Positions 56,424 to 64,000 of a DNA stretch of 64,000 bases are shown here, piece by piece; the first letter of the stretch is position 1, and every line of letters begins with the position of its first letter. The stretch is from positions 283,247 to 347,246 of the forward strand of contig NZ_JAQOSQ010000003.1 of assembly GCF_030068455.1 (NCBI RefSeq). Reading direction: 5' to 3'. This stretch comes from Roseofilum casamattae BLCC-M143. Its GTDB lineage: Bacteria; Cyanobacteriota; Cyanobacteriia; Cyanobacteriales; Desertifilaceae. The notes beneath the pieces are model-generated. The model was not told where the DNA came from, ran no database searches, and worked only from the letters and a program-made list of their open reading frames with translations. The position numbers were made by a program, and so were the translations under genes.

Positions 56424-57812
56424 ATGGCTACAGATATTCAGAACCTCTTGTGGGACTTAATCGAGCGTTATAAGCATCGCGTGGATTTCCTGGCCATTCG
56501 CCTGGAAGAAGCGGAAACAACGAATATCTTATTGCGCACGGGTAAAATTGAAACTCTCAGTGAAGGGATTTCCCTCGGCGGACAAATCCGTGCCTGTTAC
56601 AAAGGCGGCTGGGGAATGACGAGCTTCAATCAACTTTTGGGACTTTCCGATCGCATTGAAGAGGCGATCGCCTCAGCTCGCTTGGTTGGCGAGGAAGAAA
56701 CCCTGTTGGCTCCAATTCCCATCGTGCAAGAAACTTGCGTGTTACCATTGGCGGGAACGAATCCCCGCGAGATTTCGTTAACGGCGAAAAAGGAGTTGTG
56801 CGATCGCTATGCCGAAATTCTGCGCAGCAGCAATGATAAGGTTGCCACAACATTAGTTCGCTACGGCGATAGCTCCCAGCGCATCGTCTTAATGACTTCC
56901 GAAGGAACGGCCATCGAACAATCTTGGGTGGATCTGGAAATGCGCTTTGCCGCAACGGCGCGTCAGGGTTCGACGGTGCAAACCGGACGAGAAACCACGG
57001 GGTCGCGCAATGGCTATGAGGATTTAACCGGTTTGGATGCACAAGTGCGATCGGCAGCCCAACGAGCGGTGGATGCCCTCGACCATCCTCCGGTGAAAGG
57101 AAATACTTACACGGTGGTCATCGATCCCATTCTTTCCGGCCTCTTCGTCCACGAAGCCTTCGGCCATCTCTCGGAAGCCGATATGGCCTACGAGAACCCG
57201 GATATCTTGGAAGTGATGACTCTCGGCCGGAAGTTCGGTCCGGAAAATCTGCAAATCTTCGATGGCGCGCAACCGGAAGGCCATCGCGGCAGTTATTTCT
57301 ACGACGACGAAGGAACGCCAGCAACTACGACTCAGTTAATCGAAAATGGCACGTTAGTCGGTCGCTTGCACTCTCGCGAAACCGCCGGGAAACTGGGAGA
57401 AACTCCCACGGGTAATGCTCGCTGTCTCGATTACCAATATCCTCCCATTGTCCGGATGACGAATACTTGGATCGGTCGCGGCGATACACCGGCACGGGAT
57501 TTGTTCGGCGATATTACCGAAGGGGTGTATGCGAAAAACTGGCGCGGCGGCATGACGAATGGCGAAATGTTCACGTTTAGCGCTGGAGAAGCGTGGATGA
57601 TTCGCAACGGTAAAATTGCGGAACCGGTCAGAGATGTGACGCTTTCTGGAAACGTATTTAGTACCTTAGCAGATATAGAGGCGATCGGCGATGACTTCTA
57701 CTGGGATGAGTCTGGCGGTTGCGGGAAAGGCGGCCAGAATGGGATGCCTGTCGGTTGTGGCGGCCCCTCCCTGCGCATCCGGAATGTAGTTGTTGGGGGA
57801 GAAGCTGAGTAG
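56424..57812 (+). CDS. tldD: TldD metalloprotease subunit
   Basis: A 462-residue protein matching TldD, one half of the TldD/TldE zinc protease that trims peptides and helps degrade some toxins or mature microcins. The zinc-binding HEAFGH (within SGLFVHEAFGHLSEAD) and the C-terminal Cys/Gly-rich GCGKGGQNGMPVGCGGP are diagnostic. TldE is not in the window. Confidence 0.94.
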   Translation: MATDIQNLLWDLIERYKHRVDFLAIRLEEAETTNILLRTGKIETLSEGISLGGQIRACYKGGWGMTSFNQLLGLSDRIEEAIASARLVGEEETLLAPIPIVQETCVLPLAGTNPREISLTAKKELCDRYAEILRSSNDKVATTLVRYGDSSQRIVLMTSEGTAIEQSWVDLEMRFAATARQGSTVQTGRETTGSRNGYEDLTGLDAQVRSAAQRAVDALDHPPVKGNTYTVVIDPILSGLFVHEAFGHLSEADMAYENPDILEVMTLGRKFGPENLQIFDGAQPEGHRGSYFYDDEGTPATTTQLIENGTLVGRLHSRETAGKLGETPTGNARCLDYQYPPIVRMTNTWIGRGDTPARDLFGDITEGVYAKNWRGGMTNGEMFTFSAGEAWMIRNGKIAEPVRDVTLSGNVFSTLADIEAIGDDFYWDESGGCGKGGQNGMPVGCGGPSLRIRNVVVGGEAE

Positions 57813-58054
57813 GAGGCGATCGCGATCGGTTAAACCAATGAAGAGTTACACCTCTTTTTTTTACGATAGGTTTGCTTCAAGACATTATGTAGAAATAAAC
57901 TTAGAGTCGGAAAGAGCAACCATAGGTTTGTTGACTAGAGCGCCATATAAGTTAGTTTAACACGAACCATATAGAATTGTTGGTGATGCTCGATCGCGGA
58001 ACTCGATGTATACTATATCTCGACTAACTCCGGGTGTGGTGGAGAACGAGAGTA

Positions 58055-59449
58055 ATGAATGTCTGGGAAACGGTAATGCTGTCTAATATCGCGCTCGAGC
58101 GTTGGCTAGAGGGCAGTTTATTGCATCGGATTGTCGGTTTTCTGCGCAACTGGCGACAGGGCAGCCTTATTATGCAATACAGCGACTGGATTGGCGCCAC
58201 CTTAGTCGCCCTAGTTTTGACATTAAGTCCCTTCGTCTCCACCAGTTTAATTGGGGTCTTGCTGATGGCCTGCGGGGGATTTTGGGTTCTCCTGACCCTC
58301 TCCGACAATCCCAATGCCGAAGCGCAAACTTTAAATACTCCCATTCACTGGCTCGTATTTTTATTTGGAATAATTTCTCTAATTGCTACAGCTCTTTCGC
58401 CCGTCAAAACCGACGCGCTGAAAGGATTAATTAAACTCAGTCTCTATTTGCTCTTCTTTTATTTTTCGGCGCGCTTAACTCGCATTCCGCGAATTCGCTC
58501 CAGCCTGATTACTACTTATTTATTAACCTCTCTCCCAGTCAGCGTCTATGGCATTCGCCAATATTTCTTTGGCGCCAAAGCCCTAGCGACTTGGGTCGAT
58601 CCGAGTTCGGCATCGGCAGATGTGACGCGGGTTTACAGTTATTTAGGCAATCCCAATCTCCTCGCCGCTTATCTATTACCAGCCGTCATTTGGGGAGCAG
58701 CCGCCTTTTGGATGTGGCGCGGCATCTGTCCGAAAATCCTGGGATTCGTTATTTTCCTCGTCAACTCGGCCTGTTTGGTATTGACCTACAGTCGGGGGGG
58801 ATGGATTGGTTTTGTGGTCGCGTTAACAGCGTTTGGACTCTTAGCCGTTCATTGGTGGAGCGTCTATTTACCGTCTGTCTGGAAAGATCGCGCTTTGCCC
58901 TTAGCCTTGCTATTTTTGCTCGCCCTATTTGCTCTGGCTATAGCATTTGTCGCTCCAATTCGCGATCGCATCTTAACCATGTTTGCCGGCCGTAGCGATA
59001 GCAGTAACAACTTTCGCATCAACGTCTGGATCGGCGCGATCGATATGGTGAAAGCCTATCCCATCATCGGTATCGGTCCGGGAAATAGCGCCTTCAACAA
59101 AATCTATCCCCTGTTCATGCAACCGAAATATACCGCCCTCAGTGCCTATTCCGTCTTACTGGAAACCGCCGTAGAAACGGGACTGGTAGGACTTGCTGTC
59201 TTTCTCTGGTTCCTGGGAGTTCTGTTCTCCCAAGGATGGCAGCAGATCCAGCAATTGCGCGAAATTCGCTCCCAGGAGGTATGGTGGCTAATGGGCGCGA
59301 TCGCCATCTGTCTGGGAATGATGGCCCATGGTGCCGTCGATACCGTTTGGTATCGCCCGCAAGTGAATACCCTCTGGTGGTTTGCCGTAGCGATCGTTGC
59401 CAGCTATTATCCGGGATGGCGCGAAAAATCATGGCGCTCAAAATATTGA
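58055..59449 (+). CDS. ictB: IctB-like membrane protein (O-antigen ligase superfamily)
   Basis: A 464-residue polytopic membrane protein with about ten helices and a large loop near the C-terminus containing GIGPGNSAFNKIYPLFMQPK, as in IctB and WaaL-type proteins. IctB was first linked to bicarbonate accumulation in cyanobacteria, but this superfamily is also made of glycan ligases, so its true activity is debated. ATG at 58055 has GGAG 11 bases upstream. Confidence 0.85.
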   Translation: MNVWETVMLSNIALERWLEGSLLHRIVGFLRNWRQGSLIMQYSDWIGATLVALVLTLSPFVSTSLIGVLLMACGGFWVLLTLSDNPNAEAQTLNTPIHWLVFLFGIISLIATALSPVKTDALKGLIKLSLYLLFFYFSARLTRIPRIRSSLITTYLLTSLPVSVYGIRQYFFGAKALATWVDPSSASADVTRVYSYLGNPNLLAAYLLPAVIWGAAAFWMWRGICPKILGFVIFLVNSACLVLTYSRGGWIGFVVALTAFGLLAVHWWSVYLPSVWKDRALPLALLFLLALFALAIAFVAPIRDRILTMFAGRSDSSNNFRINVWIGAIDMVKAYPIIGIGPGNSAFNKIYPLFMQPKYTALSAYSVLLETAVETGLVGLAVFLWFLGVLFSQGWQQIQQLREIRSQEVWWLMGAIAICLGMMAHGAVDTVWYRPQVNTLWWFAVAIVASYYPGWREKSWRSKY

Positions 59450-59476
59450 GAAATATTGAAAAATCAGCCCTTGCGA

Positions 59477-59506
59477 TTACCGATCCAAGGGACGTTATGG
59501 TATACT
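59477..59506 (+). promoter_or_regulatory. Possible promoter of the rbp gene
   Basis: TTACCG (59477-59482) and TATACT (59501-59506) with an 18-base spacer. The start codon is about 110 bases downstream, so a long 5' leader is implied, as seen for cold-induced RRM genes. Confidence 0.4.
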
Positions 59507-59615
59507 ATCTGAGTTATGTAGGCTTAATCAAAACGGTAGATAACTTGGTTCATATCAATGCTTGGCGTATCTCCGAATAACAACTTCTACAACTAAATCG
59601 AAACTGGAGGTATGC

Positions 59616-59915
59616 ATGTCAGTCTATGTTGGCAACTTGTCCTATGACGCAACTCAAGAAGATGTTGATGCGGTCTTTGCCGAATACGGTACGGTAAAAC
59701 GCGTCGCTCTCCCTATGGATCGCGAAACAGGACGTATGCGTGGTTTTGCGTTTGTCGATATGTCATCAGACGCAGAAGAGGCCGCTGCAATTGAAGCACT
59801 AGATGGCGCTGAATGGATGGGACGAACCATCCGCGTAAATAAAGCTCAACCCCGCGAAAACAAGAGCGGAAGTCGTGGAGGTCGTGGAGGAGGCGGAGGC
59901 AACTGGAACAGATAG
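59616..59915 (+). CDS. RRM RNA-binding protein (Rbp family)
   Basis: A 99-residue protein with one RNA recognition motif: RNP2 VYVGNL at the N-terminus and RNP1 RGFAFVDM near residue 43, then a Gly/Arg-rich tail (SRGGRGGGGGNWNR). Cyanobacterial Rbp proteins bind RNA, help target photosynthetic mRNAs and are often cold-induced. TGGAGG lies just before the ATG at 59616. A bidirectional hairpin downstream separates it from the convergent rpe gene. Confidence 0.95.
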   Translation: MSVYVGNLSYDATQEDVDAVFAEYGTVKRVALPMDRETGRMRGFAFVDMSSDAEEAAAIEALDGAEWMGRTIRVNKAQPRENKSGSRGGRGGGGGNWNR

Positions 59916-60010
59916 GGAGTTAAGCGTTAAACTCAGCGAGACCCCTAAAACTATTTAAATCGCTTATCAATGCAATAAGTGTGGGTTGTTCTAATCTTCC
60001 CTCAATCCGT

Positions 60011-60039
60011 AGAAGCTATCTCAATTAGAGATAGCTTCT
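60011..60039. terminator. Bidirectional hairpin between rbp and rpe
   Basis: AGAAGCTATCTC (60011-60022) and GAGATAGCTTCT (60028-60039) pair perfectly over a five-base AATTA loop, midway between two convergent genes. No long T-tract is present, so termination efficiency is uncertain. Confidence 0.75.
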
Positions 60040-60077
60040 GTTCGTTAGCTAGTGCAATCCCAGTGGGAAGAAGCAGC

Positions 60078-60773
60078 TTAGGCGGTAACTAACTCGCGCT
60101 CGGGACGCTTGCTATTGCGAATACCAGAAATAGCTTCGGCATAATCGGGAGCCTTGAAGACAGCAGAACCCGCTACAATAGCATTTGCTCCAGCTTCGAG
60201 AACCTGCCAAGTATTATTCACTTTCAGTCCGCCATCAACTTCAATCCAAGGATCGAGTCCGCGCTCGTCACACATTTGACGCAATTTACGAATTTTCGGC
60301 AATACTGCAGGAATAAAGCTTTGGCCGCCAAACCCGGGGTTAACGCTCATAATCAGAACCAGGTCGCACAATTCCAGGACATGCTCGATTAACTCTAGGG
60401 GAGTAGAGGGATTGAGAACTACCCCAGCTTGCTTGCCTAATTCTCTGATTTGACCCAATGTTCGGTGCAAGTGCGGAGAAGCATTATGCTCGGCGTGAAC
60501 GGAAATAATGTCAGCACCCGCTTTGGCAAACCCTTCCACGTATTTCTCGGGTTCGACAATCATCAAGTGGACGTCGAGAGGTTTGTCAGTCACCGGACGA
60601 ATGGCATCAACGATTAAAGGACCGATGGTAATGTTCGGCACAAAGCGACCGTCCATGACATCGACGTGAATCCAGTCCGCACCTGCTTTATCGACGGCTT
60701 CGATCTCTGCTCCCAAACGGCTAAAGTCGGCTGATAAGATGGAGGGAGATATAACAATGGGTTTCTGGCTCAT
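60078..60773 (-). CDS. rpe: Ribulose-phosphate 3-epimerase
   Basis: A 231-residue TIM-barrel enzyme interconverting ribulose-5-phosphate and xylulose-5-phosphate in the Calvin cycle and pentose phosphate pathway. It contains [26 protein letters not shown], the metal site [18 protein letters not shown] and DGGLKVNN. Length is normal. Confidence 0.97.
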   Translation of the reverse strand: MSQKPIVISPSILSADFSRLGAEIEAVDKAGADWIHVDVMDGRFVPNITIGPLIVDAIRPVTDKPLDVHLMIVEPEKYVEGFAKAGADIISVHAEHNASPHLHRTLGQIRELGKQAGVVLNPSTPLELIEHVLELCDLVLIMSVNPGFGGQSFIPAVLPKIRKLRQMCDERGLDPWIEVDGGLKVNNTWQVLEAGANAIVAGSAVFKAPDYAEAISGIRNSKRPERELVTA

Positions 60774-60925
60774 GGCTCGGGGTATTCTCCAAGGAATTGT
60801 GAGTGTTTTATTATCTTAACAAAATCTTTAGCATCCACTGAGTCATTTGTAAACCATGCACCTAAAAATGGTGTAAGACAGCACAGACGTTTTGGCAATA
60901 TATAATCTAAAGGGAGCGATCGCTC

Positions 60926-62554
60926 ATGCCCGACACGCTTAATGTACTCGGTTTCGCCTTAGCCATGTTGGGGTTAGCCAGTCCGGCCTCTGCCTTTCCC
61001 CCATTACACTCTTCCGTTGGAGAAGCCGGGGTTGATGCCGAGCGCTTGCACGGAGCACCTTACAACTTGACCGGCAAAAAAATTGCGATCGGGCAAGTCG
61101 AAATCGGTCGTCCCAGTTTCTTTGGCATCGATAAGACCATCGACCCCAATCGGACAGTTTCTCCCATACAAGTCTTTTTCCGAGATTCCTCTCCAGAAAT
61201 TAATAAGCACGTCGATCCTCACGCCCATAACGTCGCCAGCGTGATGATCGGCCAAAGTAAGAAATTTCCGGGAGTTTCTCCGGATGCTCGTCTCTATTCT
61301 ACAGCGATCGGTCCCTTGCGGCGCAGCGGCCAGCCGGAAGAATGCCTGGCGTCCCAACATTTGGCCTTGCGCAATAGCGGCGATTTGCGAGCGATTAATT
61401 TTAGTTTTGGAGAATCATTGCGTCTCGATCCCAGGCCGGACGCGCTGCTCGATGGTAATGCGTTGCTGACTCAATGCATCGATTGGTCGGCTCGGGTGCA
61501 TAACGTGTTGTATACGATCGCTGGCAACCAAGGTAAGGGTGGAATTTCGATTCCCACGGATAATTACAATGGCATTACCGTGGCCTTTTCTAAGTTCTAC
61601 GACACCAGTTACTCTAAAATCGATTTTGCTAATATCGGCGATCCGAATCTGGGGGATGCCAATCGAATTATTGGATACGAAACCAATACCGACGATCGCC
61701 GCTCCATTGGCTTAGTCGCTCCCGGCCATCGCATTCCTCTAGTGGAGTTGGATGGAACCATCAGCTACTCCAGCGGTACGAGCTTTGCCACCCCCCACGT
61801 TACCGGTACTGTAGCATTGTTGCAGGAATATGGCGATCGCCAATTAGCTCTAAATCATTCCGGTGTCCTACCGGCAAACCAAACCTCGCAGTGGACGACG
61901 GATGCTCGGCAACATGAAGTGATGAAAGTGGTGTTATTAAACTCAGCCGATAAAGTCGAAGATTTGGGAAATGGACTTAATTTAGGTATGAGCAAAACCT
62001 TACTCAATCAGAGCCATTTTTCTTGGCTCAGTTCCGAAGCGTATTGGGATGCTGCTATTCCCTTAGATATTCAAATGGGAGCGGGTCATTTAAACTCGAG
62101 TCGGGCTTACGAACAGTTTAGCGCCGGACAGTGGAGTCCGGATGCTCCAGTGCCGGCCATCGGTTGGAATTACGATCGCTTGGAAGGACGCGGAAGTTAT
62201 CGCGATTATGTTATTGAAGATTCGTTAAAACAAGGCAGCTTGATTAGCGTTACTTTGGCATGGAATCGTTTAGTGGAGCTGGAAGATAGTAATGGGAATG
62301 GGAATTACGATGTAGGTGAAACCTTTGACGATCGCGGTTTAAATAATCTCGATATTTTCTTGATGCCAGCCGAAGCGACGGATATTAGTCAAAGTATTTG
62401 GTCTTCGATTAGCGAAGTCGATAGTACCGAACATTTGGTCTATCGGATTCCGCAAACTCGGAAATATAAGATTCGGGTTTATTATCGCGATCGCGTTCAT
62501 GAAGCCGAACAAGATTATGCGATCGCTTGGTGGTCTGTTCCCGCGAGTTATTAG
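60926..62554 (+). CDS. Exported subtilase (S8) with Glu at the Asp position
   Basis: A 542-residue S8-family peptidase with a signal peptide (about 1-23, cleavage after ASA). The serine motif GTSFATPHVTG gives S286, the histidine motif HAHNVASVMIG gives H99, and AGNQG supplies the oxyanion Asn. The usual catalytic Asp in the first motif is Glu59 (AIGQVEIGRP). No propeptide or C-terminal sorting signal is obvious. The segment DSNGNGNYDVGETFDDRG in the C-terminal part looks like a calcium-binding loop. Activity is likely but unproven. Confidence 0.88.
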   Translation: MPDTLNVLGFALAMLGLASPASAFPPLHSSVGEAGVDAERLHGAPYNLTGKKIAIGQVEIGRPSFFGIDKTIDPNRTVSPIQVFFRDSSPEINKHVDPHAHNVASVMIGQSKKFPGVSPDARLYSTAIGPLRRSGQPEECLASQHLALRNSGDLRAINFSFGESLRLDPRPDALLDGNALLTQCIDWSARVHNVLYTIAGNQGKGGISIPTDNYNGITVAFSKFYDTSYSKIDFANIGDPNLGDANRIIGYETNTDDRRSIGLVAPGHRIPLVELDGTISYSSGTSFATPHVTGTVALLQEYGDRQLALNHSGVLPANQTSQWTTDARQHEVMKVVLLNSADKVEDLGNGLNLGMSKTLLNQSHFSWLSSEAYWDAAIPLDIQMGAGHLNSSRAYEQFSAGQWSPDAPVPAIGWNYDRLEGRGSYRDYVIEDSLKQGSLISVTLAWNRLVELEDSNGNGNYDVGETFDDRGLNNLDIFLMPAEATDISQSIWSSISEVDSTEHLVYRIPQTRKYKIRVYYRDRVHEAEQDYAIAWWSVPASY

Positions 62555-62568
62555 AAATTCTATTATCG

Positions 62569-62931
62569 ATGAAAGTTCTGCATCCTTTACATACCGCTAT
62601 TCTCGTTTCAGATCTGGAGAAAGCCGACCATTTTTATGGGACGATTTTGAGTTTGGAAAAGTGCGATCGCGCGCTGAAGTTTCCCGGCATTTGGTATCAG
62701 ATTGGCGAGTACCAATTACATTTAATGCTGAATTCCGATATTGCGATCGCTCGGCAGAACGAACAGAAGTGGGGACGGAATGCTCATATTGCTTTTCGCG
62801 TTGATTCCTTACAGGAGACAAAGCAACGGCTAATTGAGTATAACTGTTCCTTTCAGTTAAGTTCGTCGGGGCGATCGGCGTTGTTTGTGGAAGATCCGGA
62901 TGGCAATATTTTGGAGTTGAGTGAGGGATAA
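62569..62931 (+). CDS. VOC/glyoxalase-like protein
   Basis: A 120-residue single-domain protein of the vicinal oxygen chelate fold: HPLHTAILVSDLEKADHFY at the N-terminus and ALFVEDPDGNILEL at the C-terminus, with His and Glu placed as metal ligands. Members include glyoxalase I, fosfomycin-resistance enzymes and dioxygenases; I cannot say which. ATG at 62569 gives the standard start; a longer frame overlaps the subtilase gene. Confidence 0.88.
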   Translation: MKVLHPLHTAILVSDLEKADHFYGTILSLEKCDRALKFPGIWYQIGEYQLHLMLNSDIAIARQNEQKWGRNAHIAFRVDSLQETKQRLIEYNCSFQLSSSGRSALFVEDPDGNILELSEG

Positions 62932-62962
62932 TATCAATTAACAATTAATAATTAACAATTAA
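62931..62962. repeat. 32-bp AT-rich dispersed repeat, copy 2 (inverted)
   Basis: Exact reverse complement of 9362-9393. It abuts the AATTAATAACGGGTATTA repeat (62957-62974) and the MITE-like element. Confidence 0.7.
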
Positions 62963-62973
62963 TAACGGGTATT

Positions 62974-63126
62974 AGAGCGTATTTATAAACTAAACCTTAA
63001 GACACACCAACCAATTGCTGTTAGGTGATTTCAAGCTCTTCTCGGAGCTTGTGAGTTGAAATCGGGAAAATTTGGCTACAAAGCTTGCTAGCAACAGACT
63101 TTACTTTTTCTTTATAAATAGGCTCT
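62974..63126. mobile_element. MITE-like element, about 153 bp
   Basis: Terminal inverted repeats of 17 bases with two mismatches: AGAGCGTATTTATAAAC (62974-62990) and CTTTATAAATAGGCTCT (63110-63126). The interior has no coding potential and contains a stem (63027-63063, GATTTCAA/TTGAAATC). No perfect target duplication is visible. Size and structure fit a miniature inverted-repeat element; the mobilising transposase is unknown but IS630-like is likely given the neighbours. Confidence 0.6.
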
Positions 63127-63131
63127 TAGAT

Positions 63132-63191
63132 GGATCAGTTGTTACTAAGATTGAAGGAGTTGGTGCTCGTGTAGTTTACAGCACTTTTTGA
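63132..63191 (+). pseudogene. Remnant of an IS630-type transposase
   Basis: Encodes GSVVTKIEGVGARVVYSTF before a stop. This matches the transposase segment at the window end (SVVKKIEGVGARVV, about 63958-64000). It sits between the MITE-like element and the start of the current IS. Confidence 0.75.
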
Positions 63192-63236
63192 TGTCATGAG
63201 GTACAATAATAAGGTATACAGACCAATGGAGAGGCG

Positions 63237-63602
63237 ATGAAAGCATATTCAGTAGACCTGCGAGAAAAAATCGTCAAAGCTCACCTGATAGAAAAACGCT
63301 CAATTCGACAAGTAGCGGCTAGCTTTTCAGTAAGTAAAAGTCTGGTCCAAAAACTAGTAAAGCAACAAAAACAGGAAGGAAATGTCGAGCCTAAACGTCC
63401 AGGTAAGCCTCGGTTAAGTTACCTCAATAATGCTCAAGCTCAAGAACAAATTAAAGGAATCGTAGCTGAATATCAAGATGCCACTTTAGCCGAACTCTGC
63501 GAATTGTTTGCTGACCTTACTGGACACTGGGTGAGTCGAGCAGCTATGTGTCGCTGCTTACAAAAATTAAGACTCTCTCGTAAAAAAAACGAGGTCGAGT
63601 AG
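63237..63602 (+). CDS. IS630-family transposase, first frame (helix-turn-helix part)
   Basis: A 121-residue frame: MKAYSVDLREKIVKAHLIEK, then a helix-turn-helix (SIRQVAASFSVSKSLVQKLVK) and a second DNA-binding region (TLAELCELFADLTGHWVSRA). This is the N-terminal half of IS630 transposases. It ends at TAG (63600-63602) after an A8 run (63582-63589) where a +1 shift or loss of one A would join it to the catalytic frame. Confidence 0.9.
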   Translation: MKAYSVDLREKIVKAHLIEKRSIRQVAASFSVSKSLVQKLVKQQKQEGNVEPKRPGKPRLSYLNNAQAQEQIKGIVAEYQDATLAELCELFADLTGHWVSRAAMCRCLQKLRLSRKKNEVE

Positions 63603-64000
63603 CCAGGCGGCTACCAAGAGAGTGCAACATGAGAGAGTCAATTATTGGGAAACCATTAGAGAGGTTGACGCCAAAAACCTAGTATTTTTGGATGAAAGCG
63701 GTATTCTACTGGGAGATAACCGTCCTTACGCTCGCTCGGAAAAAGGAACTCGTGTCCGAGAACTTAAACCTTTCTATAGAGGCTCAAAAATCACTTTGGT
63801 TGGAGCTATTACCCAAGATAAAGTCTTAACTTTAATGACCTTAAATGGCTCCCTTGATGGAGCCGCTTTTCAAGTATTTGTTGACCATTTTCTCGTTCCT
63901 AACTTGTGGAAGGGGGCTGTAGTAGTAATGGATAGATTAGCCATTCATAGAATGGAATCAGTGGTGAAAAAAATTGAAGGAGTTGGTGCCCGTGTCGTTT
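63583..64000 (+). CDS. IS630-family transposase, second frame (DDE part, cut by window end)
   Basis: Read in the +1 frame from the A8 run, the sequence continues through YWETIREVDAKNLVFLDESG (first catalytic Asp), RPYARSEKGTRV, KITLVGAITQDKVLT and AVVVMDRLAIH (second Asp) to the window edge. The third catalytic acid and the right end are outside. It is a typical IS630/Tc1 DDE domain. Together with 63237-63602 it forms one transposase of about 300-350 residues if the shift occurs. Confidence 0.88.

Noticed and set aside
1..64000. Many GCGATCGC palindromes as binding sites or recombination sites
   Set aside because: This is the HIP1 repeat typical of cyanobacterial genomes, so individual copies are not informative.

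Overview
The window looks like chromosomal DNA of a cyanobacterium, probably a filamentous or mat-forming type. Three things support this. The palindrome GCGATCGC (HIP1) occurs throughout. Several genes are cyanobacterial hallmarks: a high-light-inducible protein, an IctB-like protein, a KaiB-domain protein, an RRM-type Rbp, and a hemagglutinin-CHAT fusion. Repeat-rich intergenic DNA is common. I cannot name the genus. I see no rRNA, tRNA or CRISPR array.

Layout. 1-9.2 kb (all minus strand): a GGDEF-EAL protein cut by the left edge; a run dnaJ/TPR - hisZ - 4Fe-4S ferredoxin - winged-helix protein - small protein; an inositol-monophosphatase-type enzyme; azlCD; a lipoprotein with a degenerate nuclease domain; an anchored acidic protein. 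9.4-14 kb: an ArnT-like glycosyltransferase with TPRs, convergent with the hopanoid genes hpnH and hpnA. 14-17.3 kb: an island of two tiny cyanobacterial genes and a 908-residue NACHT NTPase, bracketed by the true 5' end of hpnA and a degraded copy of it. 17.3-23.7 kb: housekeeping genes (cobA and cbiX for siroheme, a SirB1-like protein, thrC with a structured leader, a MoaD/ThiS-like protein, a secreted NikL-like protein, alanine dehydrogenase, a Hli protein).

23.9-29.6 kb is the most unusual block. It holds a heparinase II/III-like protein, two tandem sulfotransferase-like genes (one with an apparent internal deletion), a 5'-truncated glycosyltransferase ending in a domain like E. coli KfiA (the heparosan GlcNAc transferase), a PIG-L N-deacetylase, and a third sulfotransferase. 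Together they suggest making and trimming a sulfated, glycosaminoglycan-like polysaccharide, in a locus that is partly decaying. 29.6-39 kb: a DUF2059 protein, an ABC exporter, an orphan MNT nucleotidyltransferase, membrane proteins, a TVP38 plus mercuric-reductase-like pair, an HtrA protease and a VanY peptidase.

39.3-50.9 kb is a second accessory block: a 1481-residue two-partner-secretion/CHAT protease with two low-complexity repeat tracts, a large unknown protein with a duplicated C-terminal domain followed by a YbjN-domain protein, a pentapeptide protein, and a 663-residue unknown. 50.9-62.9 kb: a KaiB-like gene in a likely operon with pilT, wecB, an Rpn-type nuclease, an exported GST, tldD, ictB, an rbp gene, rpe, an atypical subtilase and a VOC protein. 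The right end (62.9-64 kb) carries AT-rich repeats, a MITE-like element, a transposase remnant and a frameshifted IS630-family transposase cut by the window edge.
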